Shown here: piece after piece, positions 9,566 through 17,504 of the stretch
How the letters are laid out: every line of letters begins with the position of its first letter
How positions within the stretch are numbered: position 1 is the stretch's first letter
Source: Micromonospora sp. WMMD1128
Lineage (GTDB): Bacteria > Actinomycetota > Actinomycetes > Mycobacteriales > Micromonosporaceae
Assembly: GCF_027497235.1 (NCBI RefSeq)
Contig: NZ_CP114902.1
Coordinates: forward strand, 2,493,501-2,557,500
Direction: 5' to 3'
Length of the DNA: 64,000 nucleotides
Made by a program: the position numbers and the translations under genes
The notes under the pieces: model-generated
Seen by the model: only the letters and a program-made list of their open reading frames with translations
Told to the model about the DNA's origin: nothing
The model's database searches: none

Positions 9566-9912
9566 GCACCTCTCCTTTGGTTGACCTGGAGGGCCGGCGC
9601 GGCGTGCGTGCCGCTCCGCCACTCCGCGGTGCGAAGTGAGACGCAGGAATCGTGCTCGTGCCCGCTCCGGCATCGCGGTTCCGGACGATGTCCCTGTCGG
9701 GCATGGGTACGGGCGCGGCGGCCGGATCGTTCACCGTCCGCTGATCCGATTGACCGCATCGAGGTACGTCAGTAGTCTGCGCTGAAAGCGCTTTCTGCGC
9801 GAGAGGCGCGCGAGGGGACTGGCGTCCGGGCTGGAAGGCCAGCCGGCGACACCGACAGGGCATCGGTGTCGATGTCGGCTTGGCACCGTACCACCACCCG
9901 CAGGAGAACCTC
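9566..9912. promoter_or_regulatory. Divergent intergenic region: secreted protein / pectate lyase
   Basis: 347 bp between two secreted-protein genes transcribed outward. It holds a perfect 12-bp palindrome GAAAGCGCTTTC (9784-9795), which resembles LacI/GalR-family operators of actinobacterial glycoside genes. It also holds a hairpin in the pectate-lyase leader (CGACACCGA, 9847-9855, pairing with TCGGTGTCG, 9863-9871, loop 7 nt) and AGGAG at 9902-9906 before ATG 9913. I see no small gene here. Confidence 0.6.
9784..9795. promoter_or_regulatory. Putative LacI-family operator
   Basis: GAAAGCGCTTTC is a perfect 12-bp palindrome 117 bp upstream of the pectate-lyase ATG. LacI/GalR repressors bind even palindromes with a central CG, and polysaccharide-degradation genes in actinobacteria commonly carry such sites. 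The regulator is not in the window. Confidence 0.5.
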
Positions 9913-11535
9913 ATGATCAACCGACAGCGCCGTACGGCGTTGTGGACCTCCACCGCCGCGGCGGCGACGCTCGTCGCCTCCGGCCTGGCCCTCGGCGCGA
10001 CCGCCGCCCAGGCGGCGCCCGGCTGCCGGGTCGACTACACGGTGGCCGCGCAGTGGTCCGGCGGCTTCACCGCCAACGTCAACCTCACCAACCTCGGCGA
10101 CCCGCTGAACGGCTGGACCGTCACCTGGTCCTTCGGCGCCGGACAGACCGTCAGCCAGGCATGGAGCGCCGACATCACCCAGACCGGCGCCTCGGTCCGG
10201 GCCGCCAACGTCAGCTACAACGGCAGCCTCGGCACCAACGCGACCACGTCGTTCGGCTTCAACGGGACCTGGAACAACGCCAGCAACCCGAAGCCGACGT
10301 CGTTCGCGGTCAACGGCGTCACCTGCGGCGGGGCGATACCCACCGACCCCGGGGGGACCAACACCCCGCCGCCGGGACCGACCACCGCACCCCCGCCGCC
10401 CACCACTCCGCCGCCGACCACGCCGCCGCCCACGACTCCGCCGCCGACGACCGGAGCGGTGTACGCCGCGCCGAACGGCAGCGCGAGCGCGCCCGGCACC
10501 CAGGCCAGCCCCACCACGATCGCCGCGGCGATCACCCGGGTCAGCGCGGGCGGCACCATCTACCTGCGCGGCGGCACCTACAGCCTGGCCCAGACCGTCA
10601 CCATCGCCGCCGGCAACAACGGCACCGCGAGCGCCCGCAAGAATTTGTACGCCTACCCGGGCGAGACGCCGATCCTCAACTTCTCCGCGATGGGCGAGGA
10701 CTCGGCCAACCGCGGCCTCGCGTTGAACGCGTCCTACTGGCACGTGCGGGGCATCGTGGTGGAACGCGCCGGCGACAACGGCATCGCCGTCGGCGGCAGC
10801 AACAACATCATCGAGCGTACGGTGACCCGGTTCAACCGCGACACCGGCCTGCAACTGTCCCGGATCTCCTCCAGCACTCCGCGCGACCAGTGGCCCGCCA
10901 ACAACCTGATGATCAGCGTCGAGTCGCACGACAACGCCGACTCCGACGGCGAGGACGCCGACGGGTTCGCCGCCAAGCTCACCGTCGGCAGTGGCAACAC
11001 GTTCCGGTACGCGGTCTCGCACAACAACATCGACGACGGCTGGGACCTCTACACCAAGACCGACACCGGCGCGATCGGGCCGGTGACCATCGAGGACTCG
11101 CTGTCCTACAACAACGGCACGCTCAGCAACGGCACCCAGAACACCAACGGTGACCGCAACGGCTTCAAGCTCGGCGGCGAGGACATCGCGGTCAACCACA
11201 CCGTGCGGCGCACCATCGCGTACCGCAACGGCAAGCACGGCTTCACCTACAACCGGAACCCGGGCTCGATGACGATCTCCAACAACCTGAGCATCGACAA
11301 CGGCGAGCGCAACTTCTCGTTCGACGCCGGCACCTCGGTCTTCCGGAGCAACACGTCCTGCCGCAGCGGCAGCGGCTCGAACGACAAGACGGTCGGCAAC
11401 GTGGACAGCTCGAACCAGTTCTGGTCCGGCTCGAACGGCTCCCGCTGCTCCGGCTGGTCGGGCGCGCTCGGCTGGTCGTTCGCCTCGGACGGGCGCCTGG
11501 TCGTGACGTTGGGCGGCCGGGTGGTCTCCCTGTAG
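9913..11535 (+). CDS. Secreted pectate lyase with CBM2 (PL9-like)
   Basis: Extracellular plant-cell-wall enzyme of 540 aa. A long twin-basic signal peptide (INRQRRTALW, hydrophobic stretch, AQA) covers about residues 1-35. A CBM2 cellulose-binding domain with bracketing cysteines (PGCRVDYTVAAQWSGGF ... VNGVTCGG) spans about 36-140. A Pro/Thr linker follows, with repeated TTPPP units, to about 185. A right-handed parallel beta-helix domain fills the rest, beginning VYAAPNGSASAPGTQASPTT and including NNIIERTVTRFNRDTGLQL, typical of PL9 pectate lyases. The cleavage reaction would be beta-elimination of polygalacturonate; I have not identified the catalytic Lys. ATG 9913 has AGGAG at -7; the upstream in-frame codons are not needed. 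Confidence 0.88.
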   Translation: MINRQRRTALWTSTAAAATLVASGLALGATAAQAAPGCRVDYTVAAQWSGGFTANVNLTNLGDPLNGWTVTWSFGAGQTVSQAWSADITQTGASVRAANVSYNGSLGTNATTSFGFNGTWNNASNPKPTSFAVNGVTCGGAIPTDPGGTNTPPPGPTTAPPPPTTPPPTTPPPTTPPPTTGAVYAAPNGSASAPGTQASPTTIAAAITRVSAGGTIYLRGGTYSLAQTVTIAAGNNGTASARKNLYAYPGETPILNFSAMGEDSANRGLALNASYWHVRGIVVERAGDNGIAVGGSNNIIERTVTRFNRDTGLQLSRISSSTPRDQWPANNLMISVESHDNADSDGEDADGFAAKLTVGSGNTFRYAVSHNNIDDGWDLYTKTDTGAIGPVTIEDSLSYNNGTLSNGTQNTNGDRNGFKLGGEDIAVNHTVRRTIAYRNGKHGFTYNRNPGSMTISNNLSIDNGERNFSFDAGTSVFRSNTSCRSGSGSNDKTVGNVDSSNQFWSGSNGSRCSGWSGALGWSFASDGRLVVTLGGRVVSL

Positions 11536-11658
11536 CCCCTTCCCCTGGTGCCATCTCGTCTCACCGCCGTCCCGTCGGTCCCATCGACGGGCGGCCGCGG
11601 GGTGGTCTGCTCTCCAGCCGGGTCTCGTGCGCGGCGATCGTTTGGCCAGTGATCGGCA

Positions 11659-11717
11659 CCAGTTCGGTGGAGTGGTGGTATCGCCAGTGGTCGGATACCG
11701 CCACTTCACCGAACTGG
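11659..11717. repeat. 24-bp-arm intergenic palindrome (CGCCACTTC family, copy 1)
   Basis: Left arm 11659-11682 pairs with right arm 11694-11717 over 24 positions. The only two non-Watson-Crick positions are both G-T wobbles, and the loop is 11 nt. The right arm contains CCGCCACTTCACCGAACTGG. A related copy with wobbles at the same two positions lies at 33208-33254. Confidence 0.75.
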
Positions 11718-12098
11718 CGTCCGGCCTACCGATGTCTCCCCGACACCACGGGCATCAAGACGGGGCAAATGGGTGCAAGGTGGGGCCTGTTTTACCGGTC
11801 AGATCGTCCAGTGGCCCGAATCGTGGCACGGACCGCCCCCCTCCGCGCGGCGGTGCTCCCGCGCGGCGGGGCGGGACGGCGGCGAGGGGCGGCGGGGTCG
11901 GGCGGGGGAGGGTCGAGCATGGCGCCGTGCCGTGGTTTCGGAGCGGCTCGCGGCACTGGCTCCCGCATCACGGTAGCCGGCGCCGGCCACGTTCCGGCCG
12001 AGCAAGTGAATGGGCCGGGCGGGTCACGGGGCCGGCAATCCTCCGGCGGATGTGACTCTGCGTAACTTTTCCTCCGGACGGCTGACTCCTCCTCCGTC

Positions 12099-12171
12099 GC
12101 CTTTGCTCTGCAGCCATAGACGCATCGAACACCTTCCGTTAGCGATGCGTCTATGGGTGCAGAGCAAAGGC
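12099..12171. repeat. 29-bp-arm inverted repeat
   Basis: Arms 12099-12127 and 12143-12171 are complementary with a single G:G mismatch, around a 15-nt loop. The arms carry GCAGAGCAAAG / CTTTGCTCTGC at the outside and GATGCGTCTATGG / CCATAGACGCATC inside. There is no T-run after it and no adjacent gene end, so it is not an ordinary terminator. Confidence 0.8.
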
Positions 12172-12535
12172 AGCGGGAGGGGAGGGGCGCGCGGGCCCGC
12201 GTCGAGCGTTTTTATCCTTTGTGGGTTCTTTGTCCGTGCTGTATTCGGGAGGTGCTCCGGCGGGGCGCTACTCTCTGTCAATGCTACTCTCCGTGACCGC
12301 GCGCGAGTCCGGGTGTGGGTCGGCGCGGGCGGCGCGAGGAGTGGGCCGGTGAGGGTTGCGCCGGCGAGAGGGTGGCGCTGGCAAGGGTGGCGAGGGCGGC
12401 CCGCTGGCGAGGGTGGTGTGGGTTCCGCTGTCGGCCTGGCGGGACGAGCGCCCGCGCGCTTCGGGGGAGGGAGGGGTGCAACGTCGATCAGCCGGGTGAG
12501 TCGGGTCGGCGGAATGAGGGACGGTCGAGGGCGGC

Positions 12536-12573
12536 TTGACATCGCTCTTGGGGATTAGGTTAGCCTAACCTTC
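12536..12573 (+). promoter_or_regulatory. Iron box and promoter abutting the start codon
   Basis: TTAGGTTAGCCTAACCTT (12555-12572) matches the IdeR/DmdR iron-box pattern TTAGGTTAGGCTAACCTAA. TTGACA at 12536-12541 could be the -35 and TAGCCT at 12561-12566, inside the box, the -10 (19-bp spacer). Transcription would then start at about the GTG at 12574, giving a leaderless mRNA that an iron-loaded repressor blocks by covering the -10. Confidence 0.8.
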
Positions 12574-13398
12574 GTGACGAGCGGAACGGTGCGGGCGGAC
12601 GGCCTGCGGGGCAGTGAGCTGCGGTTGGGCTACCACGGGACCACGGTGGTGCACGACGCCGCGATCACGCTACGGCCGGCGGCGGTGACCGCGCTCGTGG
12701 GTCCGAACGGCAGCGGCAAGTCGACGCTGCTGCGTGGCCTGGCCCGACTGCACCCGCTGGAGCACGGCGAGATCGTGCTCGCCGACGGCACCCCGGCGCG
12801 GGCGCTGTCCGCCCGGGACTTCGCCCGCCGGGTCACGCTGCTGGCGCAGAGCCGCCCCACCCCGAGCGGGGTCACCGTGCGGGACGTGGTCGGCTACGGC
12901 CGGCACCCGTACCGGCAGCGGTGGCGGGCCGGCGACCCGGACGGGCCGGCCGCGATCGCTCGGGCGATGGCCGTCACCGGCGTCGACAGCATGGCCGGGC
13001 GTCCGGTCGACGAGTTGTCCGGCGGTGAGCTCCAGCGGGTCTGGTTGGCCACCTGCCTGGCCCAGGACACCGCGGTGCTGTTGCTGGACGAGCCGACCAC
13101 CTTCCTCGACCTGCGCTACCAGGTGGAGATCCTCGACCTGCTGCGGGAGCTCGCCGACATCGCCGGTGTCGCCGTCGGCGTGGTGCTGCACGACCTCAAC
13201 CAGGCCGCCGCCGTCGCCGACCAGGTCGTGCTTCTGCACTCCGGCCGGGTGCGGGGCGCCGGCGTCCCGCGCGAGGTGTTCACCGAGGCGGCGCTCACCG
13301 AGGCGTACGGCATCCGGGTCGAGGTGACCGTCGACGCGGTCACCGGCCTGCTCTCCACCCGCCCCGTCGGCCGGCACACCAGCCGCGCCACCCACTGA
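12574..13398 (+). CDS. Ferric-siderophore ABC transporter ATP-binding protein (FecE-like)
   Basis: Cytosolic ATPase that powers the FecCD-type permease encoded two genes downstream. The 274 aa show Walker A GPNGSGKST (43-51), a Q-loop in LLAQSRPTPSG, signature LSGGELQR (about 148-155), Walker B VLLLDEPTT (about 169-177) and the H-loop in VVLHDLNQAA. The phrase VGYGRHPY is characteristic of siderophore/B12-type ATPases. The GTG follows the iron box with a single intervening base. No Shine-Dalgarno sequence is possible with the predicted transcription start. Confidence 0.93.
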   Translation: MTSGTVRADGLRGSELRLGYHGTTVVHDAAITLRPAAVTALVGPNGSGKSTLLRGLARLHPLEHGEIVLADGTPARALSARDFARRVTLLAQSRPTPSGVTVRDVVGYGRHPYRQRWRAGDPDGPAAIARAMAVTGVDSMAGRPVDELSGGELQRVWLATCLAQDTAVLLLDEPTTFLDLRYQVEILDLLRELADIAGVAVGVVLHDLNQAAAVADQVVLLHSGRVRGAGVPREVFTEAALTEAYGIRVEVTVDAVTGLLSTRPVGRHTSRATH

Positions 13399-13426
13399 AT
13401 CCATCCCTGCCACAGAAGAGAAACCG

Positions 13427-14413
13427 ATGTTGCGTACCCGATTCACCCTGCTGGCCGCCGCCGCGACCGCGCTGCTGATCGCCGGCTGCGGCACCACCGA
13501 GGCGCCCGCCGCCGCCCCCTCCGCCTCGGACGCGCCGGCCACCGGCCCGGTCACCGTCACCGACAGCCGCGGCAAGGCGATCACCCTGAAGAGCCCGGCG
13601 GCCAAGGTCGTCGGCCTGGAGTGGGGTGAGGTCGAGATGCTCGTCGGCCTCGGCGTGATGCCGGTCGGCGTGGCCGACCCCAAGGGGTACGCCACCTGGG
13701 TCACCGCCGCGCCGCTGGACCCGGGCGTGAAGGACGTGGGTACGCGCGGCGAGCCGAGCGTCGACTCCATCGTGGCGCTCCAGCCGGACCTGGTGGTGAT
13801 GGAGGCCGAACGCGGCGCGGCGATCGTCACCCAGTTGGAGAAGTACGTCCCGGTGCTTGTCACCAAGGGCAGTGACGCCACCGACAACCTCGGCCGGATG
13901 CGGTCCGACCTCACCATGATCGCCACCGCCACGGGCCGCACCGCGCAGGCGGAGAAGCTGCTCGCCGACTTCGACGCCGCGCTCGCCGACGGGCGGAAGA
14001 AGATCGCCGACGCGGGCGCGGCCGGTCGGCAGTTCGCCTTCGCCGACGGCTGGAAGGAGGGCAGCACGGTGTCGATCCGCATGTTCGGCCAGGGTGCGCT
14101 CGTCTCCCAGCTCGGCATCCAGCTCGGCCTGAAGAACGCGTGGACCGGCAAGACCGACCCGATGTGGGGGCTGGGGCAGACCGACGTCGAGGGGCTGACC
14201 GTCCTCAAGGGCCAGGACCTGCACTTCTTCTACAACGCCTCGGACGGCGAGGACGTCTTCGCCGACGGGCTCGCCGGCAACGCGATCTGGCGCTCGCTGC
14301 CGTTCGTGCAGCAGAACAAGCTGCACAAGATGCCGAACGGCATCTGGACCTTCGGCGGCACGCTCTCCGCGAAGCAGTACGTCGACCAGCTCGTCGCCGT
14401 CTACACGGCCTGA
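13427..14413 (+). CDS. Siderophore-binding lipoprotein (FecB/FepB-like)
   Basis: Extracytoplasmic receptor that captures ferric siderophore for the ABC importer. 328 aa. The signal peptide ends with a lipobox ALLIAGC, so Cys21 is predicted to be lipidated and anchored in the membrane. The mature protein starts with the usual class III layout: VTVTDSRGKAITLKSPAAKVVGLEWGEVEMLVGLGV, then an ALQPDLVVME hinge region and a C-terminal lobe. It starts 28 bp after the ATPase stop and ends 5 bp before the permease start, so the three are one iron-repressed operon. Confidence 0.92.
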   Translation: MLRTRFTLLAAAATALLIAGCGTTEAPAAAPSASDAPATGPVTVTDSRGKAITLKSPAAKVVGLEWGEVEMLVGLGVMPVGVADPKGYATWVTAAPLDPGVKDVGTRGEPSVDSIVALQPDLVVMEAERGAAIVTQLEKYVPVLVTKGSDATDNLGRMRSDLTMIATATGRTAQAEKLLADFDAALADGRKKIADAGAAGRQFAFADGWKEGSTVSIRMFGQGALVSQLGIQLGLKNAWTGKTDPMWGLGQTDVEGLTVLKGQDLHFFYNASDGEDVFADGLAGNAIWRSLPFVQQNKLHKMPNGIWTFGGTLSAKQYVDQLVAVYTA

Positions 14414-14418
14414 GCCCG

Positions 14419-16518
14419 ATGATCGCCACCGCCCCGCCGGAGCCGGCCACCCGGCCGGCCCCGGTCGGGCCGCCACCCGCCCGCCGCCGGGTCGCCGGCG
14501 CGTTCGCCCTCGCCGCCGCGCTGCTGGTGGCGATCACCGCGGTCCACCTCACCCAGGGCACCTCCGCGGTGGGGGCGCTGGACCTGCTCCGGCTGCTCAC
14601 CGGCGGCGACGACGAGACCGCCCGGGTGCTCGTCGCCTCCCGCCTGCCCCGACTGCTGACCGGGCTGGCCGTCGGCGTCGCGCTCGGCTTCGCCGGTGGG
14701 GCGCTCCAGTCGACCACCCGCAACCCGCTCGCCTCGCCGGACACCCTCGCGGTGAACGCCGGGGCGCACCTGGCGATCGTGGCCACCGCCGCGTTCGGCA
14801 TCGCGCTGCCGGCGCTGCCCGCAGGTGGGCTCGCGTTCTGCGGCGGGCTCGCCGCGGCCGGACTGGTGATGCTGCTGTCGGCCGGCGGTCAGGCCGCGAC
14901 GACCCGGCTGATCCTCGCCGGCTCGGCCACCGCGATGGCGCTCGCCTCGCTGACCATGCTGCTCCTGCTTCTCTTCGAGCAGGCCACCATCGGGCTGTTC
15001 GCCTGGGGCAACGGCTCGCTCGTGCAGGGCGACCTGGTGGCGTTCACCCAGCTCGCCCCCGTGATCGGGGTCGGCGCGCTGCTGCTCGTCGCGCTCGGGC
15101 ACAAGCTGGACCTGCTCGCCCTCGGCGACGACACCGCCACCGTGCTCGGGCTGGACGTGCGCCGCACCCGGCTCGGCGTGGTGCTGCTCGCGGTGCTGCT
15201 CTCCGCCGCGGCGGTCACCCTGGCCGGCCCGATCGGGTTCGTCGGGCTCGGCGCGCCGGTGATCGTCCGGCTGCTCGGCCGCTGGGTGCCCGAGGTGCAC
15301 CGGCACCGGGTGCTGCTGCCGCTGTCCGGCATGGTCGGCGTGATCGTCGTGCTCGGCTCCGACGTCCTGCTGCGCGCCGTGCTCGGCGGGCAGGCCGGGG
15401 TGGAGGTGCCGACCGGCGTGGTCACCACGCTCTTCGGCGCGGTGCTGCTGGTCTGGTTGGCCCGCCGGCACCGCGACGCCGGGCCCACCCGGCAACCGCC
15501 GGGCGGCCACGCGGCCGTACGCTCGCGTGCCTTCCACACCGCCGTGGTGGTGGCCGTCGCGGTGGCGGCGGTCGCGGCGCTGGCGCTCGGCATGCTCGCC
15601 GGGGACACCTGGGTGCTGCTCGGCGACATCGTCAACTGGGTGCAGGGGCGCACCGGTCCGGCGTACACCTTCGTGCTGGACGCGCGGTGGCCGCGCGTCG
15701 CGGCGGCGCTGCTGGCCGGCGCGGCGCTCGCCCTGGCCGGCACCACCGTGCAGGCGGTCTGCCGTAACCCGCTGGCCGAGCCGGGCATCCTCGGCATCAC
15801 CGGCGGCGCGGGGATCGGCGCGGTGTCGCTGCTGACGTTCGCCCCGATGGCCGGCGTGCTCGCGCTCTCCGGCGCGGCCGGGCTCGGTGCGGTCGCCGCG
15901 TTCGCGCTGGTCTACGGGCTGGCCCGGCGGCGCGGGCTGAACTCGGACCGGCTCGTGCTGATCGGCTTCGCGGTGTGGCAGGGCGGCGCCGCAGTGATCA
16001 CGTTCATCGTGGTGTCCTCTGACCCGTGGAACACCGGCAAGGCGTTGACCTGGCTGTCCGGCTCCACGTACGGGCGCACCGCGCCGCAGGTCCTGCCGGT
16101 GGCGCTCGCGCTGCTGCTCGCCGTCCCTGTGGTGGCCGCGGTACGCCGGGAGCTGGACCTGCTCGCCCTGGACGACGACACGCCCCGGGTGCTCGGGGTC
16201 CGGCTGGAGCGAGCCCGGTTGATCGCGCTCGGCCTGGCGGCGCTGCTCACCGCCACCGCCGTGTCCGCGGTCGGCGTGATCGGCTTCGTCGGCCTGGTCG
16301 CGCCGCACGCCGCGCGGGCGCTCGTCGGCGGCCGGCACACCCGTGTGCTGCCGGTGGCGGTGCTGCTCGGCGCCACGCTCGTCAGCCTCGCGGACACGCT
16401 CGGCCGGTCCGTCATCGCGCCGGCGCAGATCCCCGCCGGCCTGGTCACCGCCATGATCGGCACTCCCTACTTCGTCTGGTTGCTGTGGCGTTCCCGCACG
16501 GCGGCCAGTGGCCACTGA
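14419..16518 (+). CDS. Fused double FecCD-type siderophore permease (FhuB-like)
   Basis: Membrane channel of the importer, 699 aa, about 18-20 helices. Two FecCD domains are fused: the motif GALQSTTRNPLASPDTLAVN in the first half (about residue 95) recurs as TTVQAVCRNPLAEPGILGIT in the second (about 440), and each half has a GFVGLGAP / GFVGLVAPH loop that contacts the ATPase. A single fused subunit explains why there is only one permease gene. ATG 14419 is preferred, 5 bp after the upstream stop; the longer frame upstream overlaps the lipoprotein gene and is not real. Confidence 0.92.
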   Translation: MIATAPPEPATRPAPVGPPPARRRVAGAFALAAALLVAITAVHLTQGTSAVGALDLLRLLTGGDDETARVLVASRLPRLLTGLAVGVALGFAGGALQSTTRNPLASPDTLAVNAGAHLAIVATAAFGIALPALPAGGLAFCGGLAAAGLVMLLSAGGQAATTRLILAGSATAMALASLTMLLLLLFEQATIGLFAWGNGSLVQGDLVAFTQLAPVIGVGALLLVALGHKLDLLALGDDTATVLGLDVRRTRLGVVLLAVLLSAAAVTLAGPIGFVGLGAPVIVRLLGRWVPEVHRHRVLLPLSGMVGVIVVLGSDVLLRAVLGGQAGVEVPTGVVTTLFGAVLLVWLARRHRDAGPTRQPPGGHAAVRSRAFHTAVVVAVAVAAVAALALGMLAGDTWVLLGDIVNWVQGRTGPAYTFVLDARWPRVAAALLAGAALALAGTTVQAVCRNPLAEPGILGITGGAGIGAVSLLTFAPMAGVLALSGAAGLGAVAAFALVYGLARRRGLNSDRLVLIGFAVWQGGAAVITFIVVSSDPWNTGKALTWLSGSTYGRTAPQVLPVALALLLAVPVVAAVRRELDLLALDDDTPRVLGVRLERARLIALGLAALLTATAVSAVGVIGFVGLVAPHAARALVGGRHTRVLPVAVLLGATLVSLADTLGRSVIAPAQIPAGLVTAMIGTPYFVWLLWRSRTAASGH

Positions 16519-16536
16519 GACCGAGAGGACGTCATC

Positions 16537-17481
16537 ATGACCAGCACGCTCGCCGTCGCGCCGTGGCGCGTGTTCACCGTGGAGGTCCGCGCGCTGCGCC
16601 GGCTCGGCCCGTCGTTCCTGCGGGTCACGTTCACCGGGCCGGACCTGGACCGGTTCGCCGACAACGGGTACGACCAGCGGATCAAGCTGGCCCTGCCGGT
16701 GGCCGACGGGGCGGCCGGGGAGCTGCCCGACGGGCCGGACTGGTTCGCGCGGTGGCGGGACCTGCCGGCGGACCGGCGCAGCCCGATCCGCACCTACACG
16801 GTCCGGGCGGTCCGCCCGGAGGCGTACGAGGTGGACGTGGACATGGCGTTGCACGGCGACGGCGGCCCGGCGACCCGGTGGGCGCGTCGGGCCCGCCTCG
16901 GTGACCGGCTCGCGGTGGTCGGCCCGGACGCCGGTTACGCGGGCGAGCACGGCGGGGTCGAGTTCCGGCCGCCGGCCGACGCGACGCTGTTGCTGGCCGG
17001 CGACGAGACCGCCGCGCCGGCGATCTGCGCGATCCTGGACCGGCTGCCGGCCGGCGCGCGTGGTCACGCGGTGGTGGAGGTGCCGGCGGCGGGGGACGAG
17101 CTGCCGTGCCGCACGCCGGTCGGCGTGACCGTGACCTGGCTGCCGCGCGACGGGGCCCCGCACGGCAGTCGGCTCACCCCGGCCGTGACCGCCCTCGCGG
17201 CCCGGCTGCTGCCCGCGCCGACCGCCGCGCCCGCCGCGCCGTCAGCCGACCGGCCGGCGGGTCCGTCCGCCGACGCGCCGGCGGGCGGGGGCGGGGAGGC
17301 GGAGCCGGAGATCCTCTGGGAGGTGCCGGACCGGGCCGACGGCGCGGCGCTCTACGCCTGGCTGGCAGGTGAGGCGGCGGTGATCCGCGGCCTGCGCCGG
17401 CATCTGGTCAGTGAACGTGGGCTCGACCGGCGGGCGGTGGCGTTCATGGGCTACTGGCGGGCCGGTCGGGCCGAGAGCTGA
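16537..17481 (+). CDS. Siderophore-interacting FAD protein (ViuB family)
   Basis: Flavin-dependent ferric-siderophore reductase that would release iron as Fe(II) in the cytosol. 314 aa with the flavin motif RTYTVR (about residues 91-96), the NAD(P)H-side motif AGDETAAPAI, and the family-typical C-terminus VAFMGYWRAG. Between the last two is an Ala/Pro-rich low-complexity insert (about 228-257). The start has GAGAGGA upstream. It lies 18 bp behind the permease gene in the same operon, and converges on the decarboxylase gene with a 23-bp gap. Confidence 0.9.
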   Translation: MTSTLAVAPWRVFTVEVRALRRLGPSFLRVTFTGPDLDRFADNGYDQRIKLALPVADGAAGELPDGPDWFARWRDLPADRRSPIRTYTVRAVRPEAYEVDVDMALHGDGGPATRWARRARLGDRLAVVGPDAGYAGEHGGVEFRPPADATLLLAGDETAAPAICAILDRLPAGARGHAVVEVPAAGDELPCRTPVGVTVTWLPRDGAPHGSRLTPAVTALAARLLPAPTAAPAAPSADRPAGPSADAPAGGGGEAEPEILWEVPDRADGAALYAWLAGEAAVIRGLRRHLVSERGLDRRAVAFMGYWRAGRAES

Positions 17482-17504
17482 GGCGGTCGGGCCACCGTCG
17501 CCGG

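Larger units (their letters stand above)
11536..12573. other. 1.04-kb non-coding gap with two long inverted repeats
   Basis: Between the pectate lyase and the iron-regulated transporter. Open frames exist on both strands but have poor composition (runs of Arg/Gly/Pro), no ribosome site and no family I recognise, so I call none. It contains the hairpins at 11659-11717 and 12099-12171, a very G-rich stretch at 11835-11915, and an AT-richer stretch near 12208-12300. The iron-box promoter lies at its right end. Confidence 0.6.

Noticed and set aside
12099..12171. rho-independent terminator for the pectate lyase
   Set aside because: The hairpin is about 560 bp beyond the stop codon and has no T-run.
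11627..12558. Several 60-180-codon frames in the 11.5-12.6 kb gap
   Set aside because: Mutually overlapping on both strands, with biased composition, no ribosome sites, and they run through the inverted repeats.
14401..17163. 920-codon minus-strand frame opposite permease and flavoprotein
   Set aside because: Shadow of the fused permease; no motif, Arg/Gly/His/Gln-rich.
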